From NCBI GenBank assembly GCA_012932865.1, contig SAXG01000022.1:704493-768492 (forward strand): a DNA stretch of 64,000 nucleotides. The letters run 5' to 3'. The position numbers and the translations under genes were made by a program. The stretch comes from Amylostereum areolatum. Its lineage: Eukaryota; Basidiomycota; Agaricomycetes; Russulales; Stereaceae. The stretch's first letter is position 1. Every line of letters begins with the position of its first letter. Below the pieces are notes generated by a model. The model saw nothing but the letters and a program-made list of their open reading frames with translations, did no database searches and was not told where the DNA came from. This document shows, one piece after another, positions 11,529 through 22,609 of the stretch.

Positions 11529-12534
11529 GGATCCAAGGAACGCGGAAAGTACGCCCTCTTCCTTCTTCTTTCTGCACGTACGCTTGACATATCGTCCTCA
11601 GCGCGTTTAGAGGGGATTCCATCCGCAGAACCTGTGAGAGGATTCACCCTGGGGAGGATAGTCTGTTCTATTATCGCGCTTTCAAAGACGTGCCACGGTT
11701 GGTCGCCCGCGGCCGTCAAAAAGGCAAAGGCGGAAAGACCTGCGAAAGAGCGGCGGACGACCCGTTCGTCGTCGATCTGGACACACTTCGTGCTGCGGCC
11801 CAAGAACTTTTCCCTGTCTTTATGCAACAAAACATCCTGGATGCTGCCGCTGAAGCCTTGGGAATCGAAGCTGACTCCGCTATGAGCCACCCAGCCAATC
11901 CCTTCCCTCCGGGAGAGAACCTTGCAAACGAAATAACGTCGACTCCACCCAATGCCTCGGACATGCCTCAATCTATTCATTCCCCCTCTTCCCTTCGCCC
12001 TTCACCTGTCCCTTTCCCTCTCCCTTATCCTCTCCCCCCAAGTGTGGCTTGCCGCCCTGAACAGCACGTTTCGCCGACTGCCACACCCATCCCCACTCTT
12101 GTCTTTCCTTCTTTACATGCATCGGCTTCAACACCTCGTTCCCTGCAGCCAGCGAATGACTCGGTCGAGTACGAGTCGATGCTGGGGAAGCGCAAACTCG
12201 TGGAAGACCTTCTCGAGGACACTGAAAACTCCGCTCTCTCCGAGCCCCCTGTTGAGATGGAACAGTGGCCCTTCAAACGTCGTAGAACGGCGTCATACGA
12301 ATTCGCATTTTTGCGTCAAAACGTCGCCGTGGAGGAGACTGCTGAGCCCCCAGACCATGACTTTAGTCTCGATGCTTTTTTCCTTCCACAATACGAGTCC
12401 CCCCGGGCCCTTTCAGAGGCTTCCCTTTTGACATCCACTGAAGAGTTATAGAGCGAACCAATCGATGGAGCTGGCTCCTTGGATATGCTCGGAGATGAGC
12501 TCTTTCCCGGAGAGACGATAGATGATCCCGTCTG
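11529..12534 (+). pseudogene. Right fragment of the host gene split by the transposon
   Basis: After a short exon and a 54-nt intron (about 11548-11601) a long frame is open to a TAG at 12449-12451. The protein has an amphipathic segment (LDTLRAAAQELFPVFMQQ), a proline-rich middle and a nuclear-signal-like KRRR near its end. After the TAG the same frame stays open for 26 codons of acidic, coding-looking sequence to a TGA at 12532-12534. The TAG therefore looks like a nonsense change rather than the ancestral end. With the transposon in the upstream part, the locus is probably dead. No family was recognised. Position 12535-12816 shows no gene. Confidence 0.5.
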
Positions 12535-12816
12535 AAGATGCTCCAAGAGGAAGCCTATTCTATTACGGTAAGTGGGATGAGTCTCTTTTGCTGTCTCTAC
12601 ATACATTGCCTCGTTGTTCAAGTTGTTGGATTAACATCTTACGCCGTATACTTTATCTCATCTCGTGCCTTGTTAGCTTTCCCTTCTCGTTAGTCTCCTT
12701 GTGTACGATTCATGAATGATAGCGCATTTATACACCATCATCGACTAGATGGACCAATAATGAACTTCAGAATGACGCCTACCGTATATTTTCAACATCG
12801 TATCTCGACCTATGTA

Positions 12817-14962
12817 TCACACGCCCGTCTGATCCACGACGTCCTCCTGCATCCAAAATGCGCATCTCGCCGCCTCGAATGCGGAGATCTGCTCGAGCTG
12901 ACTTGCTGTAGTAGTCCCATTGCCCCGTGTGAAGACCATCCGGTTCCGGGCATCAGACTGGTAGGCAGGCCAAAGAGCTGCGTATTCGGTGGGATTGTTG
13001 GATGAGACGAAGGACGTCCATGCCGCAATGGCCTCCCGGGAGAGGAGCGCTTCGGACTAGAAGAGAATGGCGTCGGTCGGGGGAAATTGCATGAGAAGGC
13101 AGAAACGCTACTTCGTTGAATGCGTGGAAAGCGAAGCCGGCGTTGGACGCAGAAGTCGTGCCTTCGAGTTCTCGTCGGTTTCGTATAGGTATAAAATGGG
13201 TTTTACATACCGTCGAACAGGAAATACAGATCGGACGTGTGCATGACGCCTTCATAAGGAGTCTCTGTCAAAAGAACTGGATTCGGGGCGTTCCACCTGG
13301 CCAGGATATGAGCAATACCGACTAGAATTTGCCTAGCGAAGACCTTCCTACCTAAAGGTGAAGACGTTGGTCGCTCCCTTCGCCACGAGACGGTCCGCCA
13401 TAAGTTGCTCCCTTCAATACACATTAAAATCGACGCGAAGCCAACAATAGAAAACGAACATGCAGCCGAAGACGACGTCTTGAGCAATCGTCCACGCGAG
13501 GTCGTATTCTGTTTCGAACGGACTCCCAGGAGCACCGACCTCTGGATAGAATTCGAACATTTGCCTCAATGTGCTGTTGGTCTAAAAACGCCACCGTCAG
13601 GACCTGTATTGCGGAGAGATAGACACAAAACCGCTCACCACGCCTATCCAACGGTCGTGAAAGATGCGCTCGACGATGTCTGCATTCGTGTGGAAGTCTT
13701 CAGGGGCGCCATTCGCGAAGGATCGTCCATCATTTGTGCAGTGTCCGCCCAAGAAGTCCACGGTGCTGAACCGTCCTTGGCGGAGGAGATTTGAAGGCAA
13801 GTCAGGAAGGAACGCGCCATCGACGCCTGCAGCAACCGATCCGACGGAATTGACGCCTGAGATGATGCTGGCGACGGATGCACCACGCAGACATGCCAAA
13901 GCGGAGGAGGAGGAAGAACAACCGGCGGCAGCGGTGAAATTGCCTGGTAAATAGGTGGGTCGGTGCATAAATAAGATAGCGTTTTCGATTACTCACTGAA
14001 GACCACCTCGGAATGCGAAGAGAGTACGTGATAAGTCGGACCATACCCGATCGATTGGGTTACAGCACGGTTGAATGGTGGGGAACCCTCTCCTATATGG
14101 AAGTCAAATCCACTGGTGAACAGAAAAGAAATGTAAAAACGTACCTCCATAAGCTACAACTTGCATGACAACGCTTGCGGCTCCGGCGCTTTCTCCGATG
14201 ATCGTCACCCTTTCCGGATCTCCTCCTGCTTTCCGGATATGCCGTTGGACCCAACCCAGCGCCGCACGCTGGTCTAGCAATCCATTGTTGAAGTCGCCAT
14301 CTTGGCCCACCGCCGAGCCAGCGAGGAAACCAAGGGCGTTTAAGCGATAACCGACGGAAACGCCGACGATACCAGGGTTTTGAGCGACCCAATCGTAGAG
14401 AGGGAATCCTTGTGTAGTCTTCCAGTATGTTTAGTTGTGGAAAAGGTAGGTCGAAGGGAGAAAAACGCACCCCGTCCACAAAGCCGCCGCCGTAAATGTA
14501 GAAAGCGACAGGAAGCTTAGATGACTCTGTGGCGTTGGCAGGCTTCCAAACGTTCAGATAGAGACAATCTTGACGGGTAGAATACGCCACTCGAATGACC
14601 AGGTGTCACACACATAAAATGATAAAACAACGCATACCTTCTGAACCGACGCCCTCGGCGGCAGGTTGCTGTATGCACGGCAATGCAAAATTCCTGGCAT
14701 CTGTGACATTGACAGGACCGCTAGGGGTCTCGTTGAGAGGTTGGGGAGCGCGAAAGCGAAGATCTCCGAGCGGGGGCTGGGCGAAGGGAATTCCGCCAAA
14801 AAAGACGACAGGGCCGTTTGATTCACCTGAAGGGGCGGTGGAATTTCCCAGATATTTTGCAAAGCCAAGGTCAAGCACAGGACCGGTTGGGGTTGAAGGG
14901 GTAGATGCCACAAGAGGCAAATACAAGAGCAAGCCCAAACTCCAGGTGCGAAAAGGCGCCAT
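12817..14962 (-). CDS. Secreted type-B carboxylesterase, copy 1
   Basis: The start is the ATG at 14962 and the stop at 12817-12819. There are about nine exons; checked junctions include gtatgc, gtgcgt, gtacgt, gtgagt, gtgagc and gtatgt donors. The N-terminus is a signal peptide ([20 protein letters not shown]). Family landmarks in order are [31 protein letters not shown], the oxyanion-hole segment FYIYGGGF, the nucleophile elbow GESAGA with the catalytic serine, a C-terminal [14 protein letters not shown] with the probable catalytic histidine, and the end segment [13 protein letters not shown]. It should hydrolyse carboxylic esters outside the cell; the substrate is unknown. A TATATAA lies about 35 bp upstream of the ATG. 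It is a tandem paralogue of 15292-17722 and appears intact. Confidence 0.85.
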
Positions 14963-14997
14963 AAACTCTGATCTTCGTTCGTGGACTCTGCTCGAGA

Positions 14998-15004
14998 TTA
15001 TATA
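14998..15004 (-). promoter_or_regulatory. TATA box of carboxylesterase copy 1
   Basis: TATATAA on the minus strand, about 35 bp before the ATG. The paralogue has a near-identical box at 17758-17764. Confidence 0.5.
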
Positions 15005-15291
15005 GACCGAGTCATCAGGTATTCTTGTCGAGAAAAAAAGACGTCATAGGGCTCGTGGCCGCGGGGTGACCTTTCGACGGCCCGCAGGAGATCTCGAGGT
15101 TGAAGAAGCATAGTCAGGCGGGGGAATGCGATGTTCTGCGGGGTGCCGTCTGGTAGCTGTTTCGCGACCGACTTGGCGGCGAGAAAACTTTGTTGTTGAG
15201 CATTGAATATTGAACAATGAACGAAGTCGATCCCTGGTTACATGACACTTGTGTCGAAGCCGAAGCTAGGAAACGTGATTTGTGGTATATA

Positions 15292-17722
15292 TCATACGCC
15301 CGTCTGATCCACGACGTCCTCCTGCATCCAAAACGCGCATCTCGCCGCCTCGAATGCGGAGATCTGCTCGAGCTGGCTGGCTGTGGCATTCCCGTTGCCC
15401 CGCGTGAAGACCATCCGGTTCCGAACGTCGGGCTTGTAGGTAGGCCAAAGGGTTGCGTGTTCAGTGAGATCAGACGAGACGAAGGATGTCCAGGCGGCGA
15501 TAGCCTCCCGAGAGAGGGCAGCTTCGGACTATTAGAACATGTCGTTAGTCGGGGAGTGTTTCTCGGATAAGTCGAAGGAGTACTTCATTGAACGCGTGGA
15601 ACTCAAAGCCTGCGTTGGGTGTGCGAGTCGTGCCTATAGTAGTTTAGTTAATCACGTTCGCGCGATAAGGATGGAGGAAGGAGGAAGTAGCCATACCGTC
15701 AAACAGGAAATACAAATCGGACGTATGCATGACCCCTTCGTATGGTGTCTCTGCTAGAAGAGCCGGATTCGGCGCGTTCCACCTGTTCGGGATAAAAGCG
15801 ATCCAGAGCAGAGATTCCGCAACGAAAGTGTCTCTACCTGAATGTGAAAACGTTGGAAGACCCCCTCGCCACGAGACGGTCCGCCATAAACTGCTCCCTT
15901 TGGACAATATCAACAGAAACGATGAGAGATAGGAAACGAAAACCGAACATGCAGCCGAAGACGACGTCCTGAGAGATTGTCCACGCGAGATCGTACTCCG
16001 TGTCGAACGGGCTTCCAGGAGCGCCGACCTCTGGATAGAATTCAAACATTCGTTTCAACGTGTTGTTAGACTAAAGATACCTCCTTCAGGATCTAAATTG
16101 CAGAGAAAGCTTAGCCGCCTACCACGCCTGTCCAACGATCATGAAAGATACGTTCGACGATGTCTGCATTCGTGTGAAAGTCTTCAGGGGCGCCGTTCGC
16201 GAAGGTCCGTCCATCATTGGTGCAATGTCCGCCCATGAATTCCACAGTGCTGAACCGTCCTTGGCGGAGGAGGTTTGAAGGCAAATCAGGAAGAAACGTG
16301 CCATCGACGCCTGGACCGACCGGACCGACGGAATTGATGCCAGAGATGATGCTGGTGACAGAGGCGTTCCGTAGGCATGCCAAAGCGTCGAAAGATGAAG
16401 AGCATCCCACGGCGGCGGTAAAATTGCCTTTGCAGTACGTGAGTTGGTGCGTGAGATAGCGTTTTTCGAATGCTCACTGAAAATCGCCTCGGAAAGAGAA
16501 GATAGTACGTGGGAGGTCGAACCATACCCGATGGACTGGGTTACAGCACGATTGAACGGGGGGGAATTCTCTCCTATACTTAGAGGGAGAGGCATGATTA
16601 CAAATAAGATCAGAAGGGTAAACACGCACCTCCATAAGCTACAACCTGCATGACAACACTTGCGGCACCAGCACTTTCCCCTATGATTGTTACCTTTTCC
16701 GGATCCCCTCCTGCTTTCCGGATATGCCGTTGGACCCAACTTAGCGCCGCACGCTGGTCGAGCAACCCAGCATTGAAGTCGCCATCCTGCCCAACCGCCG
16801 ACCCAGCGAGGAAGCCAAGGACGTTTAGGCGATAGCCGACCATCAGGAAAAACCTCCCTTACTAAAATCAACAAATCCAGCAAATTAGCGCTAGTTAGAG
16901 GGGGACCTTCCTAAAGTGAACTAACGGGCTCTATTCTCACAAAACCCCGTACACATTTCGATGCACCGTCGTCGACATTGACCTCATATTTGCACTTCAA
17001 ATACATAGTTGAGGCCAGAAGGGTGACAGGGACCTACGTTGACGTAGTGCCTTGCAGGTTGGCAGCGGGAACAGGGAATTAGGAAGGTCCCCCTCTAATT
17101 AGTAGATTTTTAGTAAGGGAGGTTTTTCCTGATGACGGATACGCCGACAATACCAGGATTTTGCGCGACCCAGTCGTAGAGAGGGAACCCTTGCGTAGTC
17201 TTCCAGGATATTTAGTGGCGAAAATTCATCGAAGAGAGAATTTACCCCGTCCATGAAACCGCCACCGTAGATGTAGAAAGCGACGGGGAGATTGGAAGCT
17301 TCTGTCGCATTGGCGGGCTTCCAAACGTTCAGATAGAGGCAATCTTGACGGGTAGGACGCGTCACTCGAATGAGCGGATAACGCGAGAAACGATTCATAC
17401 CTTCCGAACCAACGCCCTCGGCGGCAGGTTGCTGTATGCACGGTAAGGCGAAATTTCTAGCATCTGTGACATTGACAGGAGCGCCAGGGGTCTCGTTGAG
17501 AGGTTGGGGAGCGCGAAAGCGAAGATCTCCGAGCGGGGGTTGTGCGAAGGGAATTCCACCGAAAAATACAACAGAACCGTTTGGTTCACCTGAGGGGGTG
17601 GTGGAATTTCCCAGATATTTCGCGAAGCCGAGGTCGAGTATAGGACCGGCCAGAGATGAGGTAGATGCCACAAGAGGCAAATACATAAGCAAGCCCAAAC
17701 TCCAGGTTCGAAAGGGCGCCAT
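15292..17722 (-). pseudogene. Type-B carboxylesterase, copy 2, interrupted by a MITE
   Basis: The start is at 17722 and the stop at 15292-15294. It has the same exon plan as copy 1: a signal peptide ([20 protein letters not shown]), [25 protein letters not shown] and [14 protein letters not shown] 294-bp MITE lies within the exon coding [16 protein letters not shown], upstream of the catalytic serine. Read-through meets a TAA eight codons after the last native valine, so the product would lose the nucleophile. The rest of the frame shows no other obvious damage, which suggests a recent hit. Rescue would require the MITE to be spliced out. No well-placed splice pair was evident. Confidence 0.8.
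16841..17134 (-). mobile_element. 294-bp MITE, copy A (inside esterase copy 2)
   Basis: The ends are inverted repeats CATCAGGAAAAACCTCCC...; a second inverted block (agagggggaccttcctaa) lies about 40-55 bp inside each end. It codes for nothing. Flanks give a 2-bp AC duplication: the intact paralogue reads ccgacgga at 14355 where this copy reads ccgac-MITE-acgga. By eye it is identical over its whole length to 49197-49490. It shares its first eleven terminal bases and its 2-bp duplication length with the 11.2-kb Plavaka element, so mobilisation by a Plavaka transposase is likely. Confidence 0.85.
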
Positions 17723-18196
17723 AATTTTAGGCTTCTGTTCATGGACTCCGCTCGACATTATATATGTAGAGACCTCATCGTGTATTCTTGTCGAGGAAAA
17801 GGACGTCATAGGGCTCGTGGTCGCGGGGGTGACCTTTCGACGGTCCGTCGGAGGTCTCGAGGTTCAGAAAGCATAGTCATGTGGGGGAGGTGATGTTCTG
17901 CGGGAACCGTCTGGCGAGTAGCTTGAGCCATTTTGCGGCGCTGACTTTGTGAGAAAAGTGTGTTGAACAATGAACAGGAACGTGCAATGTCGATCCTTGG
18001 TTACATAATAGATCGAGGATGCGTAATATCGGAAACGTGATGTGATGCTTTTGATGCGAAAGAGATGACGTGGGGAGTCGCGCATTGGACGCGGCGACGA
18101 CAGACGACCGACGATTGGTGAGCTGAGCACTCACAAAGCACCCATGAGCATCCTCGTCGTCACACAAACTCGGCGTACCCATCATGGTTCTTCCTC

Positions 18197-18202
18197 TATA
18201 AA
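18197..18202 (+). promoter_or_regulatory. TATA box of FSP1-like gene 1
   Basis: TATAAA 54 bp before the ATG at 18256. Confidence 0.5.
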
Positions 18203-18255
18203 GCCCCCGCAGTCCATTTCATTCTCTCATATTCTCTTTCCCTCTCCGCAATACT

Positions 18256-19557
18256 ATGGCCTTATCCACCCAGAAGAAAAATATCGTCATCGTCGGTGGT
18301 GGGATAGCCGGCTGCCATGCTGCCCAAACTCTCTCCAAGAAGATCGACCCCGTACACCATACGTTGACTCTCATTAATGCCCGACATTTCTTTCTTCCCC
18401 TTCCCGTAACCGTGCGTATGACCACCACCGCCGAGGGAAAGATCGAAGATTTCGCCTTTGTCCCCTACGACAAGCTTCTCGCACCTGGCCGGGGCACTGT
18501 CCGCATTGCACGCGTCTCTTCCGTCGATGTCAAGGAAGGCGCCACCAGTGGCTCTCTTATTCTCACCGACAGCGAGCGCCTTCCGTTCGACATCCTCGTT
18601 CTCGCTCCGGGCAACACTTGGAGCGGTCCGCTTGACTTCCCCGACTCTGCCGAAGACATTCAGGCCCATTTAGCCACATGGAGGAAGAAGTTCAAAGACG
18701 CTTCGAAAGTCGTCATGGTTGGTGGTGGTGCCGTCGGGTTTGGTTCGTTCTTTCACCACCTTGATTCGAACACTAGATCTGATTGTCGCTCGCAGAATTC
18801 GCCGGCGAAATCAAGCAATTCTACCCTGAGAAGAAAACCACAGTTGTCCATTCTCTTCCTCTTCCTCTCTCCGATGTCTTCCCAGACAAGTTCCGCAAGC
18901 GTGTGGAGAAAGATTTCCGGGCTGCTGACGTCGATATCGTTTTCAACGACTCGGTCGACCAACTCGATGCTAAGGACAAGAAGGTAGTTCCCACTCGTTC
19001 TGGAAGGCAACTCGAGGGCGATCTGATCGTACGCGTCTCTTTGCCCTTTCCTTTGGCCCTGTGTCGACATTGAACCGTTGCCTGGAAAGGTTCCTACATT
19101 TGGGGGCAAACCTGCGACAGGCTTCCTTACCTCTCTCGGTGACGGAGTTCTCACCGCACGCGGACATATTCGCGTCAAGCCTACGCTGCAACTTCCCACT
19201 TTTCCGACGATATTTGCCATAGGTGACGCTATTGATTGGAACGAGTCAAGGCAGGTGCCCCAAGCGGACGCCCATGCGGAAGTCGCCGCGGCGAACGTGC
19301 TCAACTTGCTCGCAGGTCATGCTCCGAGCAAAGAGTATAAAGGCTCCCGCAAGGTGATAATCATCACCAATGGAAAGGTCCGCCCAGCTTTTCTTCTTTG
19401 AGGATCTGATTTCAACGGCCTTTTCGGGCAGTATCGTGGCATCGGATACCTGGGTTTCCTTTGGGGGATAATTGTGGGGAACTGGATCTGCAGTCTCCTC
19501 AAAGGACGGAGTCTACTCCTTGGTATGATCAGGAAGAGACTTGGTCAGCCCGCCTAG
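18256..19557 (+). CDS. FSP1/AMID-like FAD-dependent oxidoreductase, copy 1
   Basis: The exons are 18256 to about 18740, about 18797 to 19028, about 19090 to 19377, and about 19433 to 19557. The N-terminal FAD-binding Rossmann motif is IVIVGGGIAGCHAA. A central NAD(P)H-binding motif VVMVGGGAVG is followed by the family segment EFAGEIKQFYPEKKTTVVHS. The C-terminal FAD signature is FPTIFAIGDAID. The last exon encodes a hydrophobic tail (YLGFLWGIIVGNWICSLL), as in AIF-like/AMID proteins that sit at membranes. The expected role is NAD(P)H-dependent quinone or dye reduction linked to redox stress. A tandem paralogue lies about 1 kb downstream on the same strand. Confidence 0.85.
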
Positions 19558-20487
19558 ATTTGGACGTCATGCGATCCTGCCGGCGGTTTCTGTTGTTCAG
19601 TATGTATTCATCTCGTGTTTAATGTTCGTTTGTCGAATTTGAACTGTTGGTTAACGACTATTTCTCATCGGATCCTTGAATTTGATCTTGGCCGCCACAG
19701 ATGGCCGGCGTGACAGAAAGTCAATCAAAAAGTGAGCCATACTTGAGCTGCGAGAGCGACCCCCATACGTATACAACCCTGTAGGCCCATCGCGACGTTA
19801 CCAGAAAACGTTTCTGATTGTCCAGCGTGATGAGCCTCATGCCCACTGACCTCGTAGTTCTCAGCTCCTCAAGGCCTCACTCGCGGATATCCCCCTTCCA
19901 GCGCTGATGATCAACTATTTAATAACGTGTATCTAACAGCACATCGACGAACTCGAGAAGTCTGTTCTTCTCTGGTTTCCTCTGGAGGTCTGATGCGTCG
20001 TCAATCATAGTTGCGTGGACGGCCTGCAGCTCCTTAACGGGCTGCTTGCATTGAGTGGGTAGGGTTGTCGACTATCTCAAGCATCAAGCTGATAACCTGC
20101 GCTGTTTTAGACACGTTCTTACCCTCAGATGAGTTCTCGCAAGCGAAAACGTACCTCAATTTAAACTTATAAACTCGGAAACAGCGGTGCATGATACAGT
20201 CCGACGCTCGAGTCGCAGGCAAAGTCAGTCTTTAAAACCCCATTAAGGAAGCGTCATCCCGCGGCTCGTTTTTCTCCTCCGCCCCCAATCCATGGCGTCT
20301 GTCATAGCAATATTGACTCTGCGTTCACACCCCAAGCCGGATGTCTGCCCAATCACCTGTGGTAACGAGACATCCTCACTGGTAGTCTGGCTCTATGAGC
20401 AATCTGCCCCCATGACATGGGCGTCGCGTCTCGCTGCCGCCCATCTTTTGAGAAGGATTCCATCACCGTGATAAGATTTTCTCTGCC
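19558..20487. other. Intergenic region between the two FSP1-like genes
   Basis: About 0.9 kb with frequent stops in all frames. I see no gene, RNA gene or repeat in it. Confidence 0.6.
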
Positions 20488-20494
20488 TATATAA
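20488..20494 (+). promoter_or_regulatory. TATA box of FSP1-like gene 2
   Basis: TATATAA about 108 bp before the ATG at 20602. Confidence 0.4.
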
Positions 20495-20601
20495 CGGAAT
20501 AGACCCTCTGGGGAGGAAGCGGTTCGCACATACTCACGCTCGGCGTCTCCTCAAAGTCCCCCGCTTTTTTCTCCCATCAACGCCACCCGCTCGTCCGAAT
20601 C

Positions 20602-21985
20602 ATGGCCACGCCGTCGGAGGATAGAGAACAAAATATCGTCATCGTGGGTGGTGGGCCCGCCGGGGTGGCAATCGTCCGCGAGCTCGAGGAGAAGATGCAC
20701 CTCGCCACCCAGCACAAGGTCATCCTTATCACCGCTCGCCCGTTTTACCTGCACTATCCTGCAGCGATGCGGATGACGACCACTGCTGAGGGTGACCTCG
20801 AACACAAGGCCCTGATCCCCTTCGATGACAACCTTTTCCTGGCCAGGGTCAAGGTCGAGCGGGTCATCGCCGTCGAGCCGAACGAGAACGGCATGGGCGG
20901 CGGGGTTCTTCTCGAGACTGGCCAAAGGATTCCTTACGATATCTTGGTTCTCGCGCCGGGGAGTCTATGGATGGGTCCGCTGAACTTTCCCGACGGCGAG
21001 GAGTCGGCGATGGCTCACATCGAGATGTGGAGAGGGCGGTTTCAGAGAGCAAAGAGCGTCGCCGTGGTCGGCGGGGGATCCACAGGCGTTGGTCGGTCTT
21101 CTCCATGTCTACATACACACCAACATACTGACGCCACCTATGCATCATCCAGAATTTGCCGGCGAGATCAAGCAGTTTTTCCCTCAAACGAAGACAACGA
21201 TTATCCACGAAGACCGGCAGCTTCTCAATGCCATTTATCCCGACAAATTACGCACCAAGCTGGAGCGCAACATCCGCGGTAGCAATGTCGAGATCGTCTT
21301 CAATGACACCGTAGAACGTTTCGATTCCGACAATGGATCGGTGGTCACAAGCGCGGGCAAGCGTGTCGATGCCGACATTGTTGTACGTCCTTGTCTCTCC
21401 CCTCCGTCATTTCTATCACGCCTAAATCTCTATGCCCAGATAATGGCCACCGGAAGTATCCCCGCAACTGACTTTCTTAAATCCATCGGTCCTGGCGTCC
21501 TTACGAACACCGGGCACATTCGTGTCAGACCGACGCTTCAACTCCCGTCCTTCCCTACCATATTTGCAGCAGGCGATGCGACTGAATGGCCTGAGCCGAA
21601 GCAGCTTACGCCGTGCATGAACCACACGGAAGTCATCGTCGCAAATATCCTTTCCCTCCTCGTGGGCAAACCCGCTACAGAAGAATACGAAGGCTCTTCC
21701 CGCAACATCGTTATCTCCAACGGAAAGGTGCGCCCAATGGCCCTTTTATGCCCTTGATACGTATATGTCTGACCAGCCGTTACTTTCCTTGTGATCTTCG
21801 TGCCTCTTTCCCTCCCGACTCATACGTACCTCCTGCTCTCGCAGTCCCGAGGAGTCGCATATTTCGATTCATTGGGCGGTGTTGTGATGGGAAACCTGGT
21901 CGCAACCACTGCAAAAAGCCGCGGGCTGATGGTCGACAAGGCGAGGCAGCATGTTTTGCGACCTTTCTACAAATGGAGGTTCTGA
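20602..21985 (+). CDS. FSP1/AMID-like FAD-dependent oxidoreductase, copy 2
   Basis: Four exons with the same intron positions as copy 1. The motifs are IVIVGGGPAGVAIV, then VAVVGGGSTGV joined across an intron to EFAGEIKQFFPQTKTTIIHE, then FPTIFAAGDATEW. The last exon (about 21845-21985) gives a hydrophobic segment (VAYFDSLGGVVMGNLVA) and a basic tail ending FYKWRF. The two proteins are clearly paralogous but much diverged outside the motifs, so this duplication is older than the esterase one. Substrates are not predictable from sequence. Confidence 0.85.
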
Positions 21986-22609
21986 AGGTGGCGCGCTGCG
22001 TGCGCACATAATACTTACTGACCAGACTCGATCTCGATCTTATCCTCTCCCCTATGATTCCATTATCGTTATTGAGTTTGTTCCTCTCGCCGCTTGTTTC
22101 CCCGCGGACTGAGTTGATGTGTAACTGGCTGTAGTCGTGTGTATTATGATTGTATACAAGTGGAAATCACTCTGCAACATGGTATTACGGTCCTTGTCTA
22201 CTATTCGAAAGGTTGACTAGTCATACATTCCCCCCTATCCAACGACCGCCTTGCATGGTACTTAGCTATATTATGTTCAGACCTTCGACTGGATAACGAA
22301 CAGCAGGCGTCGTGCATTCTGCGAGCGGGCTCAATGGCGATACCCGCGGACGTGGGCACCGATTCATTCGCCCTTCAAGCTTACGTCGGCGAATAAGAAG
22401 AATAGATGCATTTACAGTATGTACGTATACACGGGGGTAAATATACACGGCAGATGCCTTGTTGGCTATGTGATAGAACGAAGTCGTCAAATAAGAATGC
22501 TACACTATACTCCACCCAGATGCGCGTGAGGAAAACAAGAAAGCTAAGCAAAAGAAGAGGAGAAACCCCGAGAAATGAGATGGAGAGTCCATAGTCTATG
22601 TGTGCACCT
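21986..22609. other. Intergenic region, convergent 3' ends
   Basis: About 620 bp between the stop of FSP1-like gene 2 and the stop of the minus-strand kinase gene. It is AT-richer than the flanks. No gene or repeat is seen. Confidence 0.6.

Larger units (their letters stand above)
12817..18010. repeat. Tandem duplication of the esterase gene and its promoter
   Basis: The unit from 12817 to about 15250 is repeated from 15292 to about 18010. Similarity extends past the start codons into the upstream DNA, where both copies share motifs such as atagggctcgtgg, gggtgacctttcgacgg and gaacaatgaac. The second unit is longer by the 294-bp MITE. Confidence 0.75.

Noticed and set aside
13385..13470. Suspected frameshift in esterase copy 1 at the intron after FGCM
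   Set aside because: A donor at gttcgt (phase 2) restores frame in copy 1, and the matching gttcgg does so in copy 2, so neither is broken there.
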